A stretch of 40,661 bases of DNA from positions 1 through 40,661 of IMG/VR virus record IMGVR_UViG_3300036859_000195. One strand, given 5' to 3'. The position numbers and the translations under genes are program-made. A model generated the notes under the pieces. It did not search any database and was not told where the DNA came from. It was given only the letters and a program-made list of their open reading frames with translations. Position 1 is the first letter of the stretch. Each line of letters starts with the position of its first letter. Source of the stretch: a virus. Below, one piece after another: positions 6,528 to 13,829 of the stretch.

Positions 6528-7025
6528 GTGAACGACCTCGCCTTCCTCGACCACGCCGCCGAGCGCGTTTCGCTGCCGTCGACCTATATCGCGGCACGGA
6601 TTGCGCTCGCGAAGTGCGATCGGGTCGACGAGTGCCTGACCTACTCGAGCCAGGCCGCGGCGCTTGAGGCCTACGCTCACCAGTCGCGCGACACGGCTCT
6701 TATGGACTTCGCGACGCGCATCCAGGCGCGAGCGGTCCGCCGGCTCGGCGAGCTGCTGAAGGAGATCCCGATCGGTGGCCGGATCGCCGCTGCCAATGCT
6801 TCCGGGCTCTCTCGCCTGCAACGCAACCAGGCCTCGAGCATCGCGCAGATTGCGCCAAAAACATTCGAGCAGTTAGTCGAGTCGAAGGCGCCGCCCAAGG
6901 TCTACAAGCTGGCTGACATTGGTCGGAAGCGGCGCCCAGGCACGGGCATGCCAACGAATCACAACAGCCGCGTGCACAAGAACTGCCCGACTTGCACCTG
7001 CAGCGAATCGGAGATCGACGAATGA
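6528..7025 (+). CDS. Conserved phage/plasmid helical protein
   Basis: 165 aa from a GTG at 6528 with AGGTG upstream. The central part (LEAYAHQSRDTALMDFATRIQARAVRRLGELLKEI) matches a family common in phages and plasmids whose members pair this helical region with a basic second half. The C-terminus has a Cys cluster (CPTCTC). It may bind DNA; the role of the family is not known to me. The next gene starts in its stop (ATGA). Confidence 0.68.
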   Translation: MNDLAFLDHAAERVSLPSTYIAARIALAKCDRVDECLTYSSQAAALEAYAHQSRDTALMDFATRIQARAVRRLGELLKEIPIGGRIAAANASGLSRLQRNQASSIAQIAPKTFEQLVESKAPPKVYKLADIGRKRRPGTGMPTNHNSRVHKNCPTCTCSESEIDE

Positions 7026-7198
7026 AACTTCAGGTCAACACCAGTGGCGCATGGAAGGACATTGGCGAGTTCGAAAAGGAGCGCGAGGAGATGATTCTCG
7101 AAGGCCTGCGCATCCTCAACAACGCGCTCGATGGAAGACGGCCCAAGTGGTGCCTGGTCGACGACAAAGGCAACCGCGAGTGGTTGAAATTTCCGTGA
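7022..7198 (+). CDS. Hypothetical small protein
   Basis: 58 aa, ATG overlapping the previous stop, with a GTGA overlap at its end. Composition suggests a strand, a helix rich in Glu and Arg, then strands (KWCLVDDKGNREWLKF). Unrecognised, but the tight coupling on both sides supports coding. Confidence 0.6.
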   Translation: MKLQVNTSGAWKDIGEFEKEREEMILEGLRILNNALDGRRPKWCLVDDKGNREWLKFP

Positions 7199-7437
7199 GC
7201 TCCCGCCTCCCCGCCATCGCCGCCAAGCTCGCCGCAGCCCTGCGCCTGACGCCGTGCTCGTGCAACTACGCCGGCTCCTGGCCGACGTTCAAGGCCGAAG
7301 CCTGCGTCGGCGAGAAGTCGAAGCACAAGCTCTTCGCCTGCAACCGCTGCAAGGCACTCGAGGAGTACGACGCATTCGTGAGCATCATTCAAACGCCAGG
7401 CATACAGCAGGGCGCTGCCAAACAGGAAAAGCCATGA
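7195..7437 (+). CDS. Small Cys-rich, possible zinc-ribbon protein
   Basis: 80 aa from the GTG at 7195 overlapping the previous stop; longer frames upstream clash with the neighbouring genes. Cys residues occur as CSC in the middle and CNRC later, a possible split zinc site. The ATG of the next gene overlaps its stop. Function unknown. Confidence 0.55.
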   Translation: MSSRLPAIAAKLAAALRLTPCSCNYAGSWPTFKAEACVGEKSKHKLFACNRCKALEEYDAFVSIIQTPGIQQGAAKQEKP

Positions 7438-7565
7438 TCTTCTTCGTGCACAATGGCCGTGCGGCTATTCGCGTCGGCCGGTACTGGATGGTCTATTCCG
7501 CAGGCAATGTGACGAATGGCAAGCGATACACATCGTCTCGCGCCGCCCTCGAGGATCAGCTATGA
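7434..7565 (+). CDS. Hypothetical 43-aa protein
   Basis: Starts at ATG 7434, overlapping the previous stop, and ends with an ATGA overlap at 7562. Mostly beta-like (FFVHNGRAAIRVGRYWMVYS). Supported mainly by its exact fit in the chain of overlapping genes. Confidence 0.5.
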   Translation: MIFFVHNGRAAIRVGRYWMVYSAGNVTNGKRYTSSRAALEDQL

Positions 7566-7789
7566 GCGCGGAGGAACAGAAGCGCGGGAACCCGCTGCCA
7601 AAGAAAGCATGGGCGTTGGTCCACTACGGGCCGGACGGACATCTGCTCGAATTCGCAAATGGATTCGGAATCTACCCGACACGCGACGAGGCCGAAAGCT
7701 GCGCTCTTGACTACAAAGGCGCTTACCGCGTGGTCCGCGTTCAGATAGTTGACGCGCGCGCCCTCAAGGCCGCTCGGGGTGAGTCATGA
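7562..7789 (+). CDS. Hypothetical small alpha/beta protein
   Basis: 75 aa with ATGA overlaps at both ends. The pattern AWALVHYGPDGHLLEFANGFGIYPTRDEAESCA suggests a strand-strand-helix domain. No known motif. It directly precedes the AlpA-like gene and may be co-regulated with integration functions. Confidence 0.58.
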   Translation: MSAEEQKRGNPLPKKAWALVHYGPDGHLLEFANGFGIYPTRDEAESCALDYKGAYRVVRVQIVDARALKAARGES

Positions 7790-7998
7790 GCGATCCCATC
7801 CTTCGCTTTCCTGAAGTCGTGAAGCAGACCGGCCTCTCGCGCGCCACGATCTATCGACGCATCGACGCCGGCGACTTCCCCAAGCCAAGCAAGCTCACCG
7901 AGCACGCAGTCGGTTGGCGCGCCAGCGTCATCGAAGCATGGAAGATTGCTCACGTGGGGGTATCCGTGGGGGTATCCGAAGAGTCGAACGCCGCTTAA
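7786..7998 (+). CDS. AlpA-family phage regulatory protein (excisionase-like)
   Basis: 70 aa. Residues about 7-40 (FPEVVKQTGLSRATIYRRIDAGDFPKP) are a typical AlpA/MerR-like winged HTH. Such proteins bind near attachment sites and act as excisionases or activators of integrase. It is the last gene before the attachment region and integrase, as expected. Its 3' end encodes two tandem copies of the 12-bp GTGGGGGTATCC repeat, which read as VGVSVGVS. Confidence 0.82.
   Translation: MSDPILRFPEVVKQTGLSRATIYRRIDAGDFPKPSKLTEHAVGWRASVIEAWKIAHVGVSVGVSEESNAA
7954..7977. repeat. Tandem GTGGGGGTATCC repeats, putative integrase/Xis arm sites
   Basis: Two exact 12-bp copies (7954-7965, 7966-7977). Near copies recur before the integrase start at 8166-8209, so five copies bracket the putative attP core. 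This arrangement resembles arm-type binding sites of P4-like integrases. Confidence 0.6.
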
Positions 7999-8006
7999 GT
8001 CGTTGA

Positions 8007-8022
8007 CGTTCCACGTGGAACA
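8007..8022. other. parS-like palindrome
   Basis: GTTCCACGTGGAAC (8008-8021) is a perfect 14-bp palindrome. With its flanks it matches 15 of 16 bases of the ParB-binding chromosomal site TGTTCCACGTGGAACA. It lies in the 211-bp non-coding region between the AlpA-like gene and the integrase, 14 bp before the putative attP core. No parA/parB genes are seen, so host ParB would be the reader. Binding is inferred. Confidence 0.6.
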
Positions 8023-8035
8023 GCTCGCCACTTGG

Positions 8036-8050
8036 TTCCCGCCGCCTCCA
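8036..8050 (+). other. Putative attP core resembling a tmRNA/tRNA 3' end
   Basis: TTCCCGCCGCCTCCA matches the T-arm/acceptor end of proteobacterial tmRNA (and some tRNA) genes, which are standard targets for this integrase class. It sits between the AlpA-like gene and integrase and is flanked by the GGGGGTATC repeats. The host sequence is not in the window, so crossover here is inferred. Confidence 0.45.
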
Positions 8051-8064
8051 ATTTTGCCGGGTCT

Positions 8065-8086
8065 CGGCACGTCTCACGACGTGTCG
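8065..8086. other. Inverted repeat next to the attP core
   Basis: CGGCACGTC (8065-8073) pairs with GACGTGTCG (8078-8086) with one G-T wobble, separated by TCAC. It may be a protein-binding dyad or part of the att region. No T-run follows, so it is not a terminator. Confidence 0.4.
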
Positions 8087-8165
8087 GGGCGCTGGTGAAA
8101 TGCTTGAAAATACGCGAATCTCGGTATCATCTCGTCTCATGGCGTATCGGCATATATCAAGCATG

Positions 8166-8209
8166 TTGGGGGTACGCGTGGGGGTATCGGCAAGAGGTGG
8201 GGGTATCGG
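8166..8209. repeat. Three GTGGGGGTA(T)C repeats before integrase
   Basis: Copies at 8166-8177 (degenerate: TTGGGGGTACGC), 8178-8190 and 8197-8209. The last abuts the GTG start of integrase and occupies the place of a ribosome site, so a protein bound here could control integrase expression as well as recombination. Confidence 0.6.
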
Positions 8210-9412
8210 GTGCTGACCGAAGCGGCGATACGTGCCCTAAAACCGCATGGGAAGCCCTACAAGCGGTCCGATGCTGGCGGGCTGTTCATGCTCGTCTCAA
8301 TCACTGGCGCTCGCCTGTGGCGCTACAAGTACCGGCACGGAGGTGTTGAGCGTCTTTTGACTCTCGGTGCGTATCCCGAGGTGTCCTTGCGCGAGGCTCG
8401 CGATGCGAGAGACGCGGCCCGGCGGCAGCTCAAGGCTGGCCAGGATCCGAACGCGATCAAGCGTGCCGCGCGTGGTGCGGCTGGCGAGTCCTTCGAGGAA
8501 GTTGCACGCGAGTGGCTGGCGAAGCAGTCACATCTCTCTGCCGGCACCGTGAAGCGCGATCGGGAGCGCCTCGAAAACTTCATCTTCCCCAGGCTCGGCA
8601 GGCGCCCCACCCGCACCATCACCGCCCCCGATCTCCTCGCTGAGGTGCGCCGGATCGAGGCCCGCGGCACTCACGAGACCGCACATCGCACGCTCGCTCT
8701 GGTCGGGCGCATCTTCCGCTACGCAATCGCCGCCGGCGCTGCGGGTGTCGAGCGAGATCCATCCGCAGATCTGCGTGGCGCGCTCAAGCAAACTGTCGTC
8801 ACCAACTTCCCCGCGATCACGGAGCCCAAGCGCATCGGCGAGTTGCTACGCGCGATCGACACCTACCGCGGCCAGCCATCGGGCGAGTACGCGCTGCGAA
8901 TGCTACCGTATGTCTTCGTGCGCCCCGTCGAGCTGCGCCTGGCAACCTGGTCGGAATTCGACCTCGAAGGCGCGATCTGGCGGATCCCGGGCTCGCGTAT
9001 GAAGCGCGGCCGCGAGCACCTGGTCCCGCTCGCGCGCCAGGTAGTCAAGCTGCTCGAGGATCTCAAGCCCATCACCGGATCTGACGAGCTACTCTTCCCA
9101 GGCCTGCGCTCCAACGAACGGCCGATCTCGGAGGTCACGCTCAACGCGGCACTGCGAAGGCTCGGTATTCCGAAGGAGGAGCACTGCCCTCACGGTTTCA
9201 GATCCACCGCCTCGACCAGGTTAAACGAGATGGGCTGGGATCCGCCGCTCATCGAGTTGCAGCTCGCGCACGCGAAGAAGGACAAGGTCGCCGCCGTCTA
9301 CAACCGTGCGTTGCGCCTCGAGGAACGGACAAAGATGATGCAGGCTTGGGCCGACTATCTAGATGGGCTCAAGAGCGGCGCGAAGGTGATTGCGATCAGG
9401 AGAAAGAAGTGA
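8210..9412 (+). CDS. int: P4-type tyrosine integrase
   Basis: 400 aa from a GTG. The N-terminal ~90 residues are the DUF4102 arm-binding domain (IRALKPHGKPYKRSDAGGL); residues about 95-185 are the core-binding SAM-like domain. The catalytic set is visible: R238 (VRPVELRLATW), H328 and R331 (HGFR), H354 and nucleophile Y364 (VAAVYNR). It integrates and, with the AlpA-like protein, excises the prophage by site-specific recombination. Position beside the tRNA/tmRNA-like core fits. Start is set by homology since no good ribosome site is present. The next gene overlaps its stop (GTGA). Confidence 0.95.
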   Translation: MLTEAAIRALKPHGKPYKRSDAGGLFMLVSITGARLWRYKYRHGGVERLLTLGAYPEVSLREARDARDAARRQLKAGQDPNAIKRAARGAAGESFEEVAREWLAKQSHLSAGTVKRDRERLENFIFPRLGRRPTRTITAPDLLAEVRRIEARGTHETAHRTLALVGRIFRYAIAAGAAGVERDPSADLRGALKQTVVTNFPAITEPKRIGELLRAIDTYRGQPSGEYALRMLPYVFVRPVELRLATWSEFDLEGAIWRIPGSRMKRGREHLVPLARQVVKLLEDLKPITGSDELLFPGLRSNERPISEVTLNAALRRLGIPKEEHCPHGFRSTASTRLNEMGWDPPLIELQLAHAKKDKVAAVYNRALRLEERTKMMQAWADYLDGLKSGAKVIAIRRKK

Positions 9413-9609
9413 GCGAAGATGCCCCCTACTACGGGCCGATGACCGAGCAGCGTGCTCGGGACTTGATCGACAAATGCGTGATCGATGGCAATTTCTTTTC
9501 CTGGCCGGCGTACGGAGATGATCCTGACCACGCGCAGCTTGACGGCGAGTTCACCGCCGAAGAGCTTGAAGCTATCGCGTGGTGGATGAGGAACCAGAAG
9601 CCGGCCTAA
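9409..9609 (+). CDS. Small acidic protein downstream of integrase
   Basis: 66 aa from a GTG overlapping the integrase stop. Acidic, with an EFTAEELEAIAWWMRNQ helix. A longer upstream frame lies within integrase. It is the last plus-strand gene of the early region and converges with the minus-strand gene at 9572-10213 (38-bp overlap). Function unknown. Confidence 0.6.
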   Translation: MSEDAPYYGPMTEQRARDLIDKCVIDGNFFSWPAYGDDPDHAQLDGEFTAEELEAIAWWMRNQKPA

Positions 9610-10213
9610 CTCTCGCCGCTTCGAACTTCTCCGCGAGCTCGCGATATTGTTTTGCTTCACGCTCGAACTTCGCCCGCACCGTCGGGCTCGCCTGTGTTGC
9701 CGCGTCGCGCTCGGCCTGCACGGCCAGTGCCCGGCAGCCCATCGCGGCTCGCCCCTTCTCATCGTCTGTGAGGTCCATGGGCGAAGGATGTTCCCGCGCG
9801 CGCTTGGGGTCCAACCAGTGGTACGCAGAACCGTTACTGGGCATCTTGATGCCCTTCCGCCCCTTCAAATACGTGCTGATCGTGGTGTGGGTCCGACCCA
9901 TCATCAGGCCGATCTTCGTGACCCTGCAGCCGATGGCGCGCAGCTCATCAATACGCGCCTTCTCGGCATCCGTGAGCCGGTTCGCAGGCCTTGGGCAATG
10001 CAGACCGAGCTTCACGAGCCGCGCGTGAATGACCTGCAAACTGCGGCTGGTTCGAAAGTGGACGTTAAACGCCCGGGTGAGCGCTGCGAGCGGCTTATCT
10101 AGGCGGTAGTTCTCTGCAAGATAGGCGTCCTCGTGGATCGAGAACGGGCGCAAAAGACTGCCATTCCAAATCGTCACGGCCGAGCGGCGCACCGTGACGA
10201 ATGGCGAGTCCAT
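9572..10213 (-). CDS. HTH DNA-binding protein, last gene of the leftward unit
   Basis: 213 aa. The N-terminal half contains two helical DNA-binding-like units: FSIHEDAYLAENYRLDKPLAALTRAFN (Myb/SANT-like) and a second segment (LTDAEKARIDELRAIGCRVTKIGLMMGRTHTTISTYLKG) typical of a resolvase-like HTH. The C-terminus is a charged helix. It may control late or integration genes. It converges with the plus-strand early operon. The specific role is unknown. Confidence 0.7.
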   Translation of the reverse strand: MDSPFVTVRRSAVTIWNGSLLRPFSIHEDAYLAENYRLDKPLAALTRAFNVHFRTSRSLQVIHARLVKLGLHCPRPANRLTDAEKARIDELRAIGCRVTKIGLMMGRTHTTISTYLKGRKGIKMPSNGSAYHWLDPKRAREHPSPMDLTDDEKGRAAMGCRALAVQAERDAATQASPTVRAKFEREAKQYRELAEKFEAARVRPASGSSSTTR

Positions 10214-10351
10214 TTACTTGACCGGAATCACGCCCAGCGCGACCACGACCCACAGCAGTATGAACGCAATCCATAACTGCGCCTTCCCGAGCGCGCTGGC
10301 AATTGCTGCGACCAGCGCGCCCACGAGGAACAACCACGTGATGGTGAGCAT
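10214..10351 (-). CDS. Tiny two-span membrane protein (holin-like)
   Basis: 45 aa, ATG at 10351 sharing a base with the stop of the upstream gene. Almost entirely hydrophobic in two stretches (ITWLFLVGALVAAIASAL and LWIAFILLWVVVALGVI) with a short polar turn (GKAQ) between them and Lys at the end. Size and two-helix topology fit a small holin or antiholin, but another membrane protein in the lysis cluster is the stronger holin candidate. Confidence 0.55.
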   Translation of the reverse strand: MLTITWLFLVGALVAAIASALGKAQLWIAFILLWVVVALGVIPVK

Positions 10352-10731
10352 TACGGCGTCGGCGCGTCGGGGTTCTGGTCGTCGTCTTTCTGCACCGACG
10401 CTTTGAGATCCGCGACTGCCTGATCGACTTCTGGTGTCGTGCCGCCGGCCGCCGAGAGCGCATCTTCGAGCACTTTGATCTGCGCGAGGATTTCGAGGCG
10501 AGCCTTTTCATTCTGCGCGGTGATGTCGCGGAGGTCCTGAGCGAGCTGAGCTTGTGATGCCATGATGCGTTCCACCTTTCGTGAGAGAGAGTTTTGGTTT
10601 TCGAGGACCTGCATCACTGCCTCGTGCAGTTCGAGCAGGTGGGCGTGAATGTGCCGAAGCGTGATTCGCGGAGTGCGCGGCTTTCGCTTGGTGAGTCTCA
10701 TCAGCCAATGCAACGCCTCCCGAATCTTCAT
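10351..10731 (-). CDS. Coiled-coil protein of the lysis/late cluster
   Basis: 126 aa. A basic N-terminus is followed by a long heptad-like helix (about 35-95: LHEAVMQVLENQNSLSRKVERI, then QLAQDLRDI) and an acidic Pro/Asp-rich tail. Such proteins often occur near phage lysis or tail genes. No transmembrane segment. Function unknown. Confidence 0.62.
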   Translation of the reverse strand: MKIREALHWLMRLTKRKPRTPRITLRHIHAHLLELHEAVMQVLENQNSLSRKVERIMASQAQLAQDLRDITAQNEKARLEILAQIKVLEDALSAAGGTTPEVDQAVADLKASVQKDDDQNPDAPTP

Positions 10732-10768
10732 CGCCGTAGTCCAAACGGCAGAAAAAAACGGGATCGCA

Positions 10769-10939
10769 TTACTTCGGTTTCCAGGGTCGAAGCGTCACGG
10801 GACCGAATGAGGTTTCGACCACCATCACCGAATGCTCTCGTGCAGGAAGAGCCGGCAGCGGCTTCCACACAACACGACCGTCGGCCCGCAACATTTTGAA
10901 GCCGCGAACCTCGTGTCGTATGGAGGAGCCGTCAGCCAT
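10769..10939 (-). CDS. Small hypothetical protein
   Basis: 56 aa, ATG at 10939 directly after the stop of the Fn3-like gene (10940-10942), stop TAA at 10769. Beta-rich (SSIRHEVRGFKMLRADG, then EHSVMVVETSFGPVTLRPW). The exact abutment to its neighbour supports it. It fills an otherwise empty 200-bp gap. Unrecognised. Confidence 0.5.
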   Translation of the reverse strand: MADGSSIRHEVRGFKMLRADGRVVWKPLPALPAREHSVMVVETSFGPVTLRPWKPK

Positions 10940-11524
10940 TCACTTCACGGTGAGAATGACGGTGCCAGGGAACTGGATACTCGCTGTGTCGGATGCGGTT
11001 GCGCCTGTCGTGATCGTCTTGCTGGCGATGTTTGAAAGCGGCCCCTCGATACCCATCGAATTGAACACTTTGATGCCGAAATACCAGACACCAGCAGTGA
11101 GCGTAGGTGACGTCCAACTGCGCGCGGCTGGGTCCTGCACATAGGCCGATGTATCGAGACCTGCCTCGGTGTTCGTCTTGCCATACATGAGGCGAAAGCC
11201 GCCCGGATTCGTGTACGGAGTGCCGTCATTGTTCTGCGTCGGCGCGGTCCACGAGACGATGGCTGTCGTGTCGCCAAGCCATGTGCAGGTGATGACATAG
11301 GTCTTCCCCGTCGTGATCTTGGCGAGCGTCTGCGTGCCTGCGGCCGCCTTCGTGCCCGCCCATGCAGCATCACCCGAGCCTACGCAAGAGGCGCCGGCGG
11401 GCGTGCTCGACCAGGTGAGGATCGGCGTGACGCCTGTGCCCGTGGCGAGCGATGGGGTCAGGGTGACGGTCTGCGCAAAGGCTGGGGCCGCCAACAGCAG
11501 GATGAGCGGTAGATAGCGTTTCAT
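10940..11524 (-). CDS. Secreted fibronectin-III-like protein
   Basis: 194 aa. The start KRYLPLILLLAAPAFAQ is a clear Sec signal peptide with an AFA cleavage box. Residues about 20-90 form an Ig-like region with one Cys pair; about 90-185 match the Fn3 pattern (AIVSWTAPTQNNDGTPYTNPGGFRLMYG, then YFGIKVFNSMGIEGPLSN). A phage-coded exported protein in the late region could be a lysogenic surface factor or a periplasmic helper; the location is clear, the role is not. Confidence 0.68.
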   Translation of the reverse strand: MKRYLPLILLLAAPAFAQTVTLTPSLATGTGVTPILTWSSTPAGASCVGSGDAAWAGTKAAAGTQTLAKITTGKTYVITCTWLGDTTAIVSWTAPTQNNDGTPYTNPGGFRLMYGKTNTEAGLDTSAYVQDPAARSWTSPTLTAGVWYFGIKVFNSMGIEGPLSNIASKTITTGATASDTASIQFPGTVILTVK

Positions 11525-11709
11525 GGGGTCCTCGCATCGATGGCGGCCTGCAGCTGGGCGCGCGCCAAGTCATCGCCAATGAACAGATTGTTGAGTTCCT
11601 CGCGGGTGACGTCGCGCCCTTCAGCGCGCGACTTCGCGACGAGCGCAGCGTATTGCTGCAACTGCATTGCGCCCTTGAGGATGAGGTCGATCAGGATGGC
11701 GGCGTTCAT
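11521..11709 (-). CDS. Small hypothetical helical protein
   Basis: 62 aa with ATGA-type overlap to the Fn3-like gene and one-base overlap with the lipoprotein gene upstream. Helical (MNAAILIDLILKGAMQLQQYAALVAKSR) and without a clear membrane span. Co-translated in the lysis cluster. Unknown function. Confidence 0.58.
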   Translation of the reverse strand: MNAAILIDLILKGAMQLQQYAALVAKSRAEGRDVTREELNNLFIGDDLARAQLQAAIDARTP

Positions 11710-12050
11710 CAGTGGCTCCTGGTGGCAAGGTAGGTTTGAAGGGCAGTGAGGCCTGCGACGATGGCGGTCAGTCGATCGCCCCCAGCCTCCGGGTTCGCCG
11801 CGTGGATCTGATCGGCCACCTGGATGGCCTCGCGCGCGTTGTCGGCCTGCGCTTGGATGTTCTGCGCGTCGGCGGCCGTGATCTTGTTGCTCGTCAGCAG
11901 CGAGAGCGCGGTGCCACGGATCGCGGTCACGGTTGAGATCGCCGCGGCTTCCTTCTCGTTGAAGGTCTGCGGGCTAGGAACCCCGAGGCTCTGGCACGCT
12001 GCCAGCAGGAACAGGAGGGCTGTCAACAGGACTTGTCTTGAGGGGCGCAT
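11709..12050 (-). CDS. Lipoprotein of the lysis cluster (possible outer-membrane spanin)
   Basis: 113 aa. Signal peptide VLLTALLFLLAACQS with a lipobox (LLAAC; lipidated C19), then a Ala/Gln/Asn-rich helical domain. It overlaps the upstream two-span membrane protein gene by 77 bp in another frame, which recalls overlapped spanin pairs, although it is longer than most o-spanins. Lipoprotein nature is well supported; a spanin role is a guess. Confidence 0.66.
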   Translation of the reverse strand: MRPSRQVLLTALLFLLAACQSLGVPSPQTFNEKEAAAISTVTAIRGTALSLLTSNKITAADAQNIQAQADNAREAIQVADQIHAANPEAGGDRLTAIVAGLTALQTYLATRSH

Positions 12051-12336
12051 GAGTGGGCTCCGATGGCGTGGTGGTCTGGGTCAATTGCGTGGTGGTAGTG
12101 GCTGGATCTGGCGGCCCGTCGGTGCGGGATCGCAGAAACAAGAAAGCGAACAGCAGCCCGAGGGCACCCGAGAGCCCGACCGCGAGCGTCTTGGCGAGCT
12201 CAAGCAGCTCAGCGGGGATCGAGGCGTGGGCGAGGAAGAGCACGCCGAGCAGGGCGAAGTAGCCGATCAGAAAGACGATCGCGACCGCGAACTGTAGATA
12301 GGCGGTGATGTAGGAAAGCGGCGGGCGGCTTTTCAT
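11974..12336 (-). CDS. Holin-like two-span membrane protein
   Basis: 120 aa from ATG 12336, overlapping the muramidase stop (ATGA); a longer frame upstream is shadow. Two transmembrane helices (AYLQFAVAIVFLIGYFALLG and LAVGLSGALGLLFAFLFL) with a short outer link, then a Pro/Thr/Ser-rich polar tail. Topology and position next to the endolysin make it the best holin candidate. Confidence 0.65.
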   Translation of the reverse strand: MKSRPPLSYITAYLQFAVAIVFLIGYFALLGVLFLAHASIPAELLELAKTLAVGLSGALGLLFAFLFLRSRTDGPPDPATTTTQLTQTTTPSEPTHAPLKTSPVDSPPVPAGSVPEPRGS

Positions 12337-12902
12337 GTGCCCTCGTTGACTCGTGTTAGAACCCAGCCGAAAAGAAAGGCCTCGGCAATCGGCCGCGCCT
12401 CTGCTTGGCGGATGTATTCCGCGCACTGCAGGCTGTTGAGACATCGCAGCAGCACGAGCTCGCCGTCCTTGCCGCGTTTGTTCATGAATGCGCGCAGAGC
12501 TTCGATGGTGCCGGCGCCTATCAACCCATCGACGCGGATGTCCGGGTAATCCTTGGTCTCCCGATTGAGCGCGGTCAGGCTTCGCTGCAGGAAAGTTGCC
12601 GCGGCGCCGCTATAGAGATTGAAGTTCGTGTCGAAGACTTCCATCGCCACGAGCGCCGAAATCTCCGCGATCTGCTGAAGGCGCAGCGGGTTCCAGTACT
12701 CGGAGCGTGCGATGGCGCGCGCGGTTTCCTTCGGTAGATCCCGCATCTTCCCGGTATAGCCGTGCAGACGTGCCACACGCACGGTGATGCCGAGATTGGT
12801 CTCCCCGCCTGGGTCACGCGGGTCGAACACGTAGCCTTTCTCGGCAAGGCCGGTGCGCCGCCAGGCTTCTTCGAATACGTCGGTGTTCTCGGCGCCGATC
12901 AT
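12333..12902 (-). CDS. GH108 N-acetylmuramidase endolysin
   Basis: 189 aa from ATG 12902 (overlapping the previous stop); an in-frame ATG at 12965 is less likely. The N-terminal motif (AEKGYVFDPRDPGGETNLGIT) corresponds to the EGGY...DPGG.TNYGIT signature of glycoside hydrolase family 108, with the catalytic Glu at 21 kept and Lys at the following Gly. A C-terminal peptidoglycan-binding-like domain follows (DGLIGAGTIEALR). It cleaves the MurNAc-GlcNAc bond for host lysis. Flanked by holin-like and coiled-coil membrane proteins. Confidence 0.88.
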   Translation of the reverse strand: MIGAENTDVFEEAWRRTGLAEKGYVFDPRDPGGETNLGITVRVARLHGYTGKMRDLPKETARAIARSEYWNPLRLQQIAEISALVAMEVFDTNFNLYSGAAATFLQRSLTALNRETKDYPDIRVDGLIGAGTIEALRAFMNKRGKDGELVLLRCLNSLQCAEYIRQAEARPIAEAFLFGWVLTRVNEGT

Positions 12903-13300
12903 TTCGTCACCGTGTAAATGATCGCCACGAGCGCAGACAGCAATCCGACCGCGCCAACGATCCAACCCGCAACGTCGGTGCGGCCGATGCCCCTGTCATC
13001 ACGTGAATTCACTCGCGTCGTGAGAATGTCGATCTTTTCGGTGATTGAGCGTATGGCTTGCTCGCTCTCAGATCGCGGCATCAGAAGTCGCGACTGATCG
13101 TTCAACGACGCACGGAATTCGTTGACGTTTTCGAAGCGCTTCTCCGATGCGTTCTCAGCCTTCGCGACCGCTCGATCGGCAGCAGCGAGCGCAGCCGCGA
13201 CGGCCTTTTCCTGTGCGGCAAGCGCTGCTGTAACCGCCTTGTCCTGCGCCTCGAAGCGGGTATCGACGTACTCGCGCAGGCTGATGGCGTCGTTGCTCAA
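12899..13300 (-). CDS. Coiled-coil protein with C-terminal membrane anchor
   Basis: 133 aa. Residues about 20-75 are an Ala/Lys/Glu coiled coil (DKAVTAALAAQEKAVAAALA) and the C-terminus is one hydrophobic segment (WIVGAVGLLSALVAIIYTV). Position directly upstream of the muramidase suggests a lysis role (haemolysin XhlA- or spanin-like), but no family is certain. Confidence 0.62.
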   Translation of the reverse strand: MSNDAISLREYVDTRFEAQDKAVTAALAAQEKAVAAALAAADRAVAKAENASEKRFENVNEFRASLNDQSRLLMPRSESEQAIRSITEKIDILTTRVNSRDDRGIGRTDVAGWIVGAVGLLSALVAIIYTVTK

Positions 13301-13482
13301 GGTCCGCGCAGCTTCTTGTGGATGATCCTGCAGACCTTGATCGTGTCCTTGTAGGTCATCCGGTTCGTGGTGCGTGCGGCGATCTCACGCAGCACTGCAA
13401 CCTGCTCTGCTGTGAACTCTCGCGGATCGAGCGTGATGGCTCGGCCGCCGATGATGATCGGATCCTCGTTTCCTGGACTCAT
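13297..13482 (-). CDS. Hypothetical small protein
   Basis: 61 aa; ATGA overlaps with both neighbours. Basic C-terminal helix (YKDTIKVCRIIHKKL). Unrecognised, and supported by overlaps and composition. Confidence 0.55.
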   Translation of the reverse strand: MSPGNEDPIIIGGRAITLDPREFTAEQVAVLREIAARTTNRMTYKDTIKVCRIIHKKLRGP

Positions 13483-13829
13483 GGTTTCTCCTTCATGCGC
13501 TCAAGATTCCCCAGCGGGCCGTGCTCCTTGTCGGATGGCAGCGCCCAGTGGTTCAAGATTGCGTAGGCCTCGATGTCGAGCAGGCGCCGCTCGGTGAGCC
13601 ACGACTGCGTCTTGTAGTCGCGCACCAACTGGTTCGCCGCATCCACCTGTCGCTGCAACATCACGCAATAGAGAATCGAAGCAGCCGCGAACACGCAGGC
13701 CATCGCGCACAGCGGCAGCACGTACTTGGCGGGCGATTCGACATTGATGACTTGCGCGCTTCTACCCTCGTTGCTCGCTTCGATTCCAAAGAGCGGATAG
13801 TCAGCGAGTTGCTGGTGCATCTGGCCCAC
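13479..13829 (-). CDS. Single-pass membrane protein with a coiled segment
   Basis: 116 aa. One membrane span near residues 35-58 (YVLPLCAMACVFAAASILYCVML) followed by a charged helical stretch (QVDAANQLVRDYKTQSWLTERRLLDIEAY). Topology resembles an i-spanin-type protein, without proof. It overlaps the next upstream gene by 29 bp. Confidence 0.6.
   Translation of the reverse strand: MGQMHQQLADYPLFGIEASNEGRSAQVINVESPAKYVLPLCAMACVFAAASILYCVMLQRQVDAANQLVRDYKTQSWLTERRLLDIEAYAILNHWALPSDKEHGPLGNLERMKEKP

Noticed and set aside
8065-8086. Hairpin near attP as a terminator
   Set aside because: No T-run follows; more likely a binding dyad or att element.
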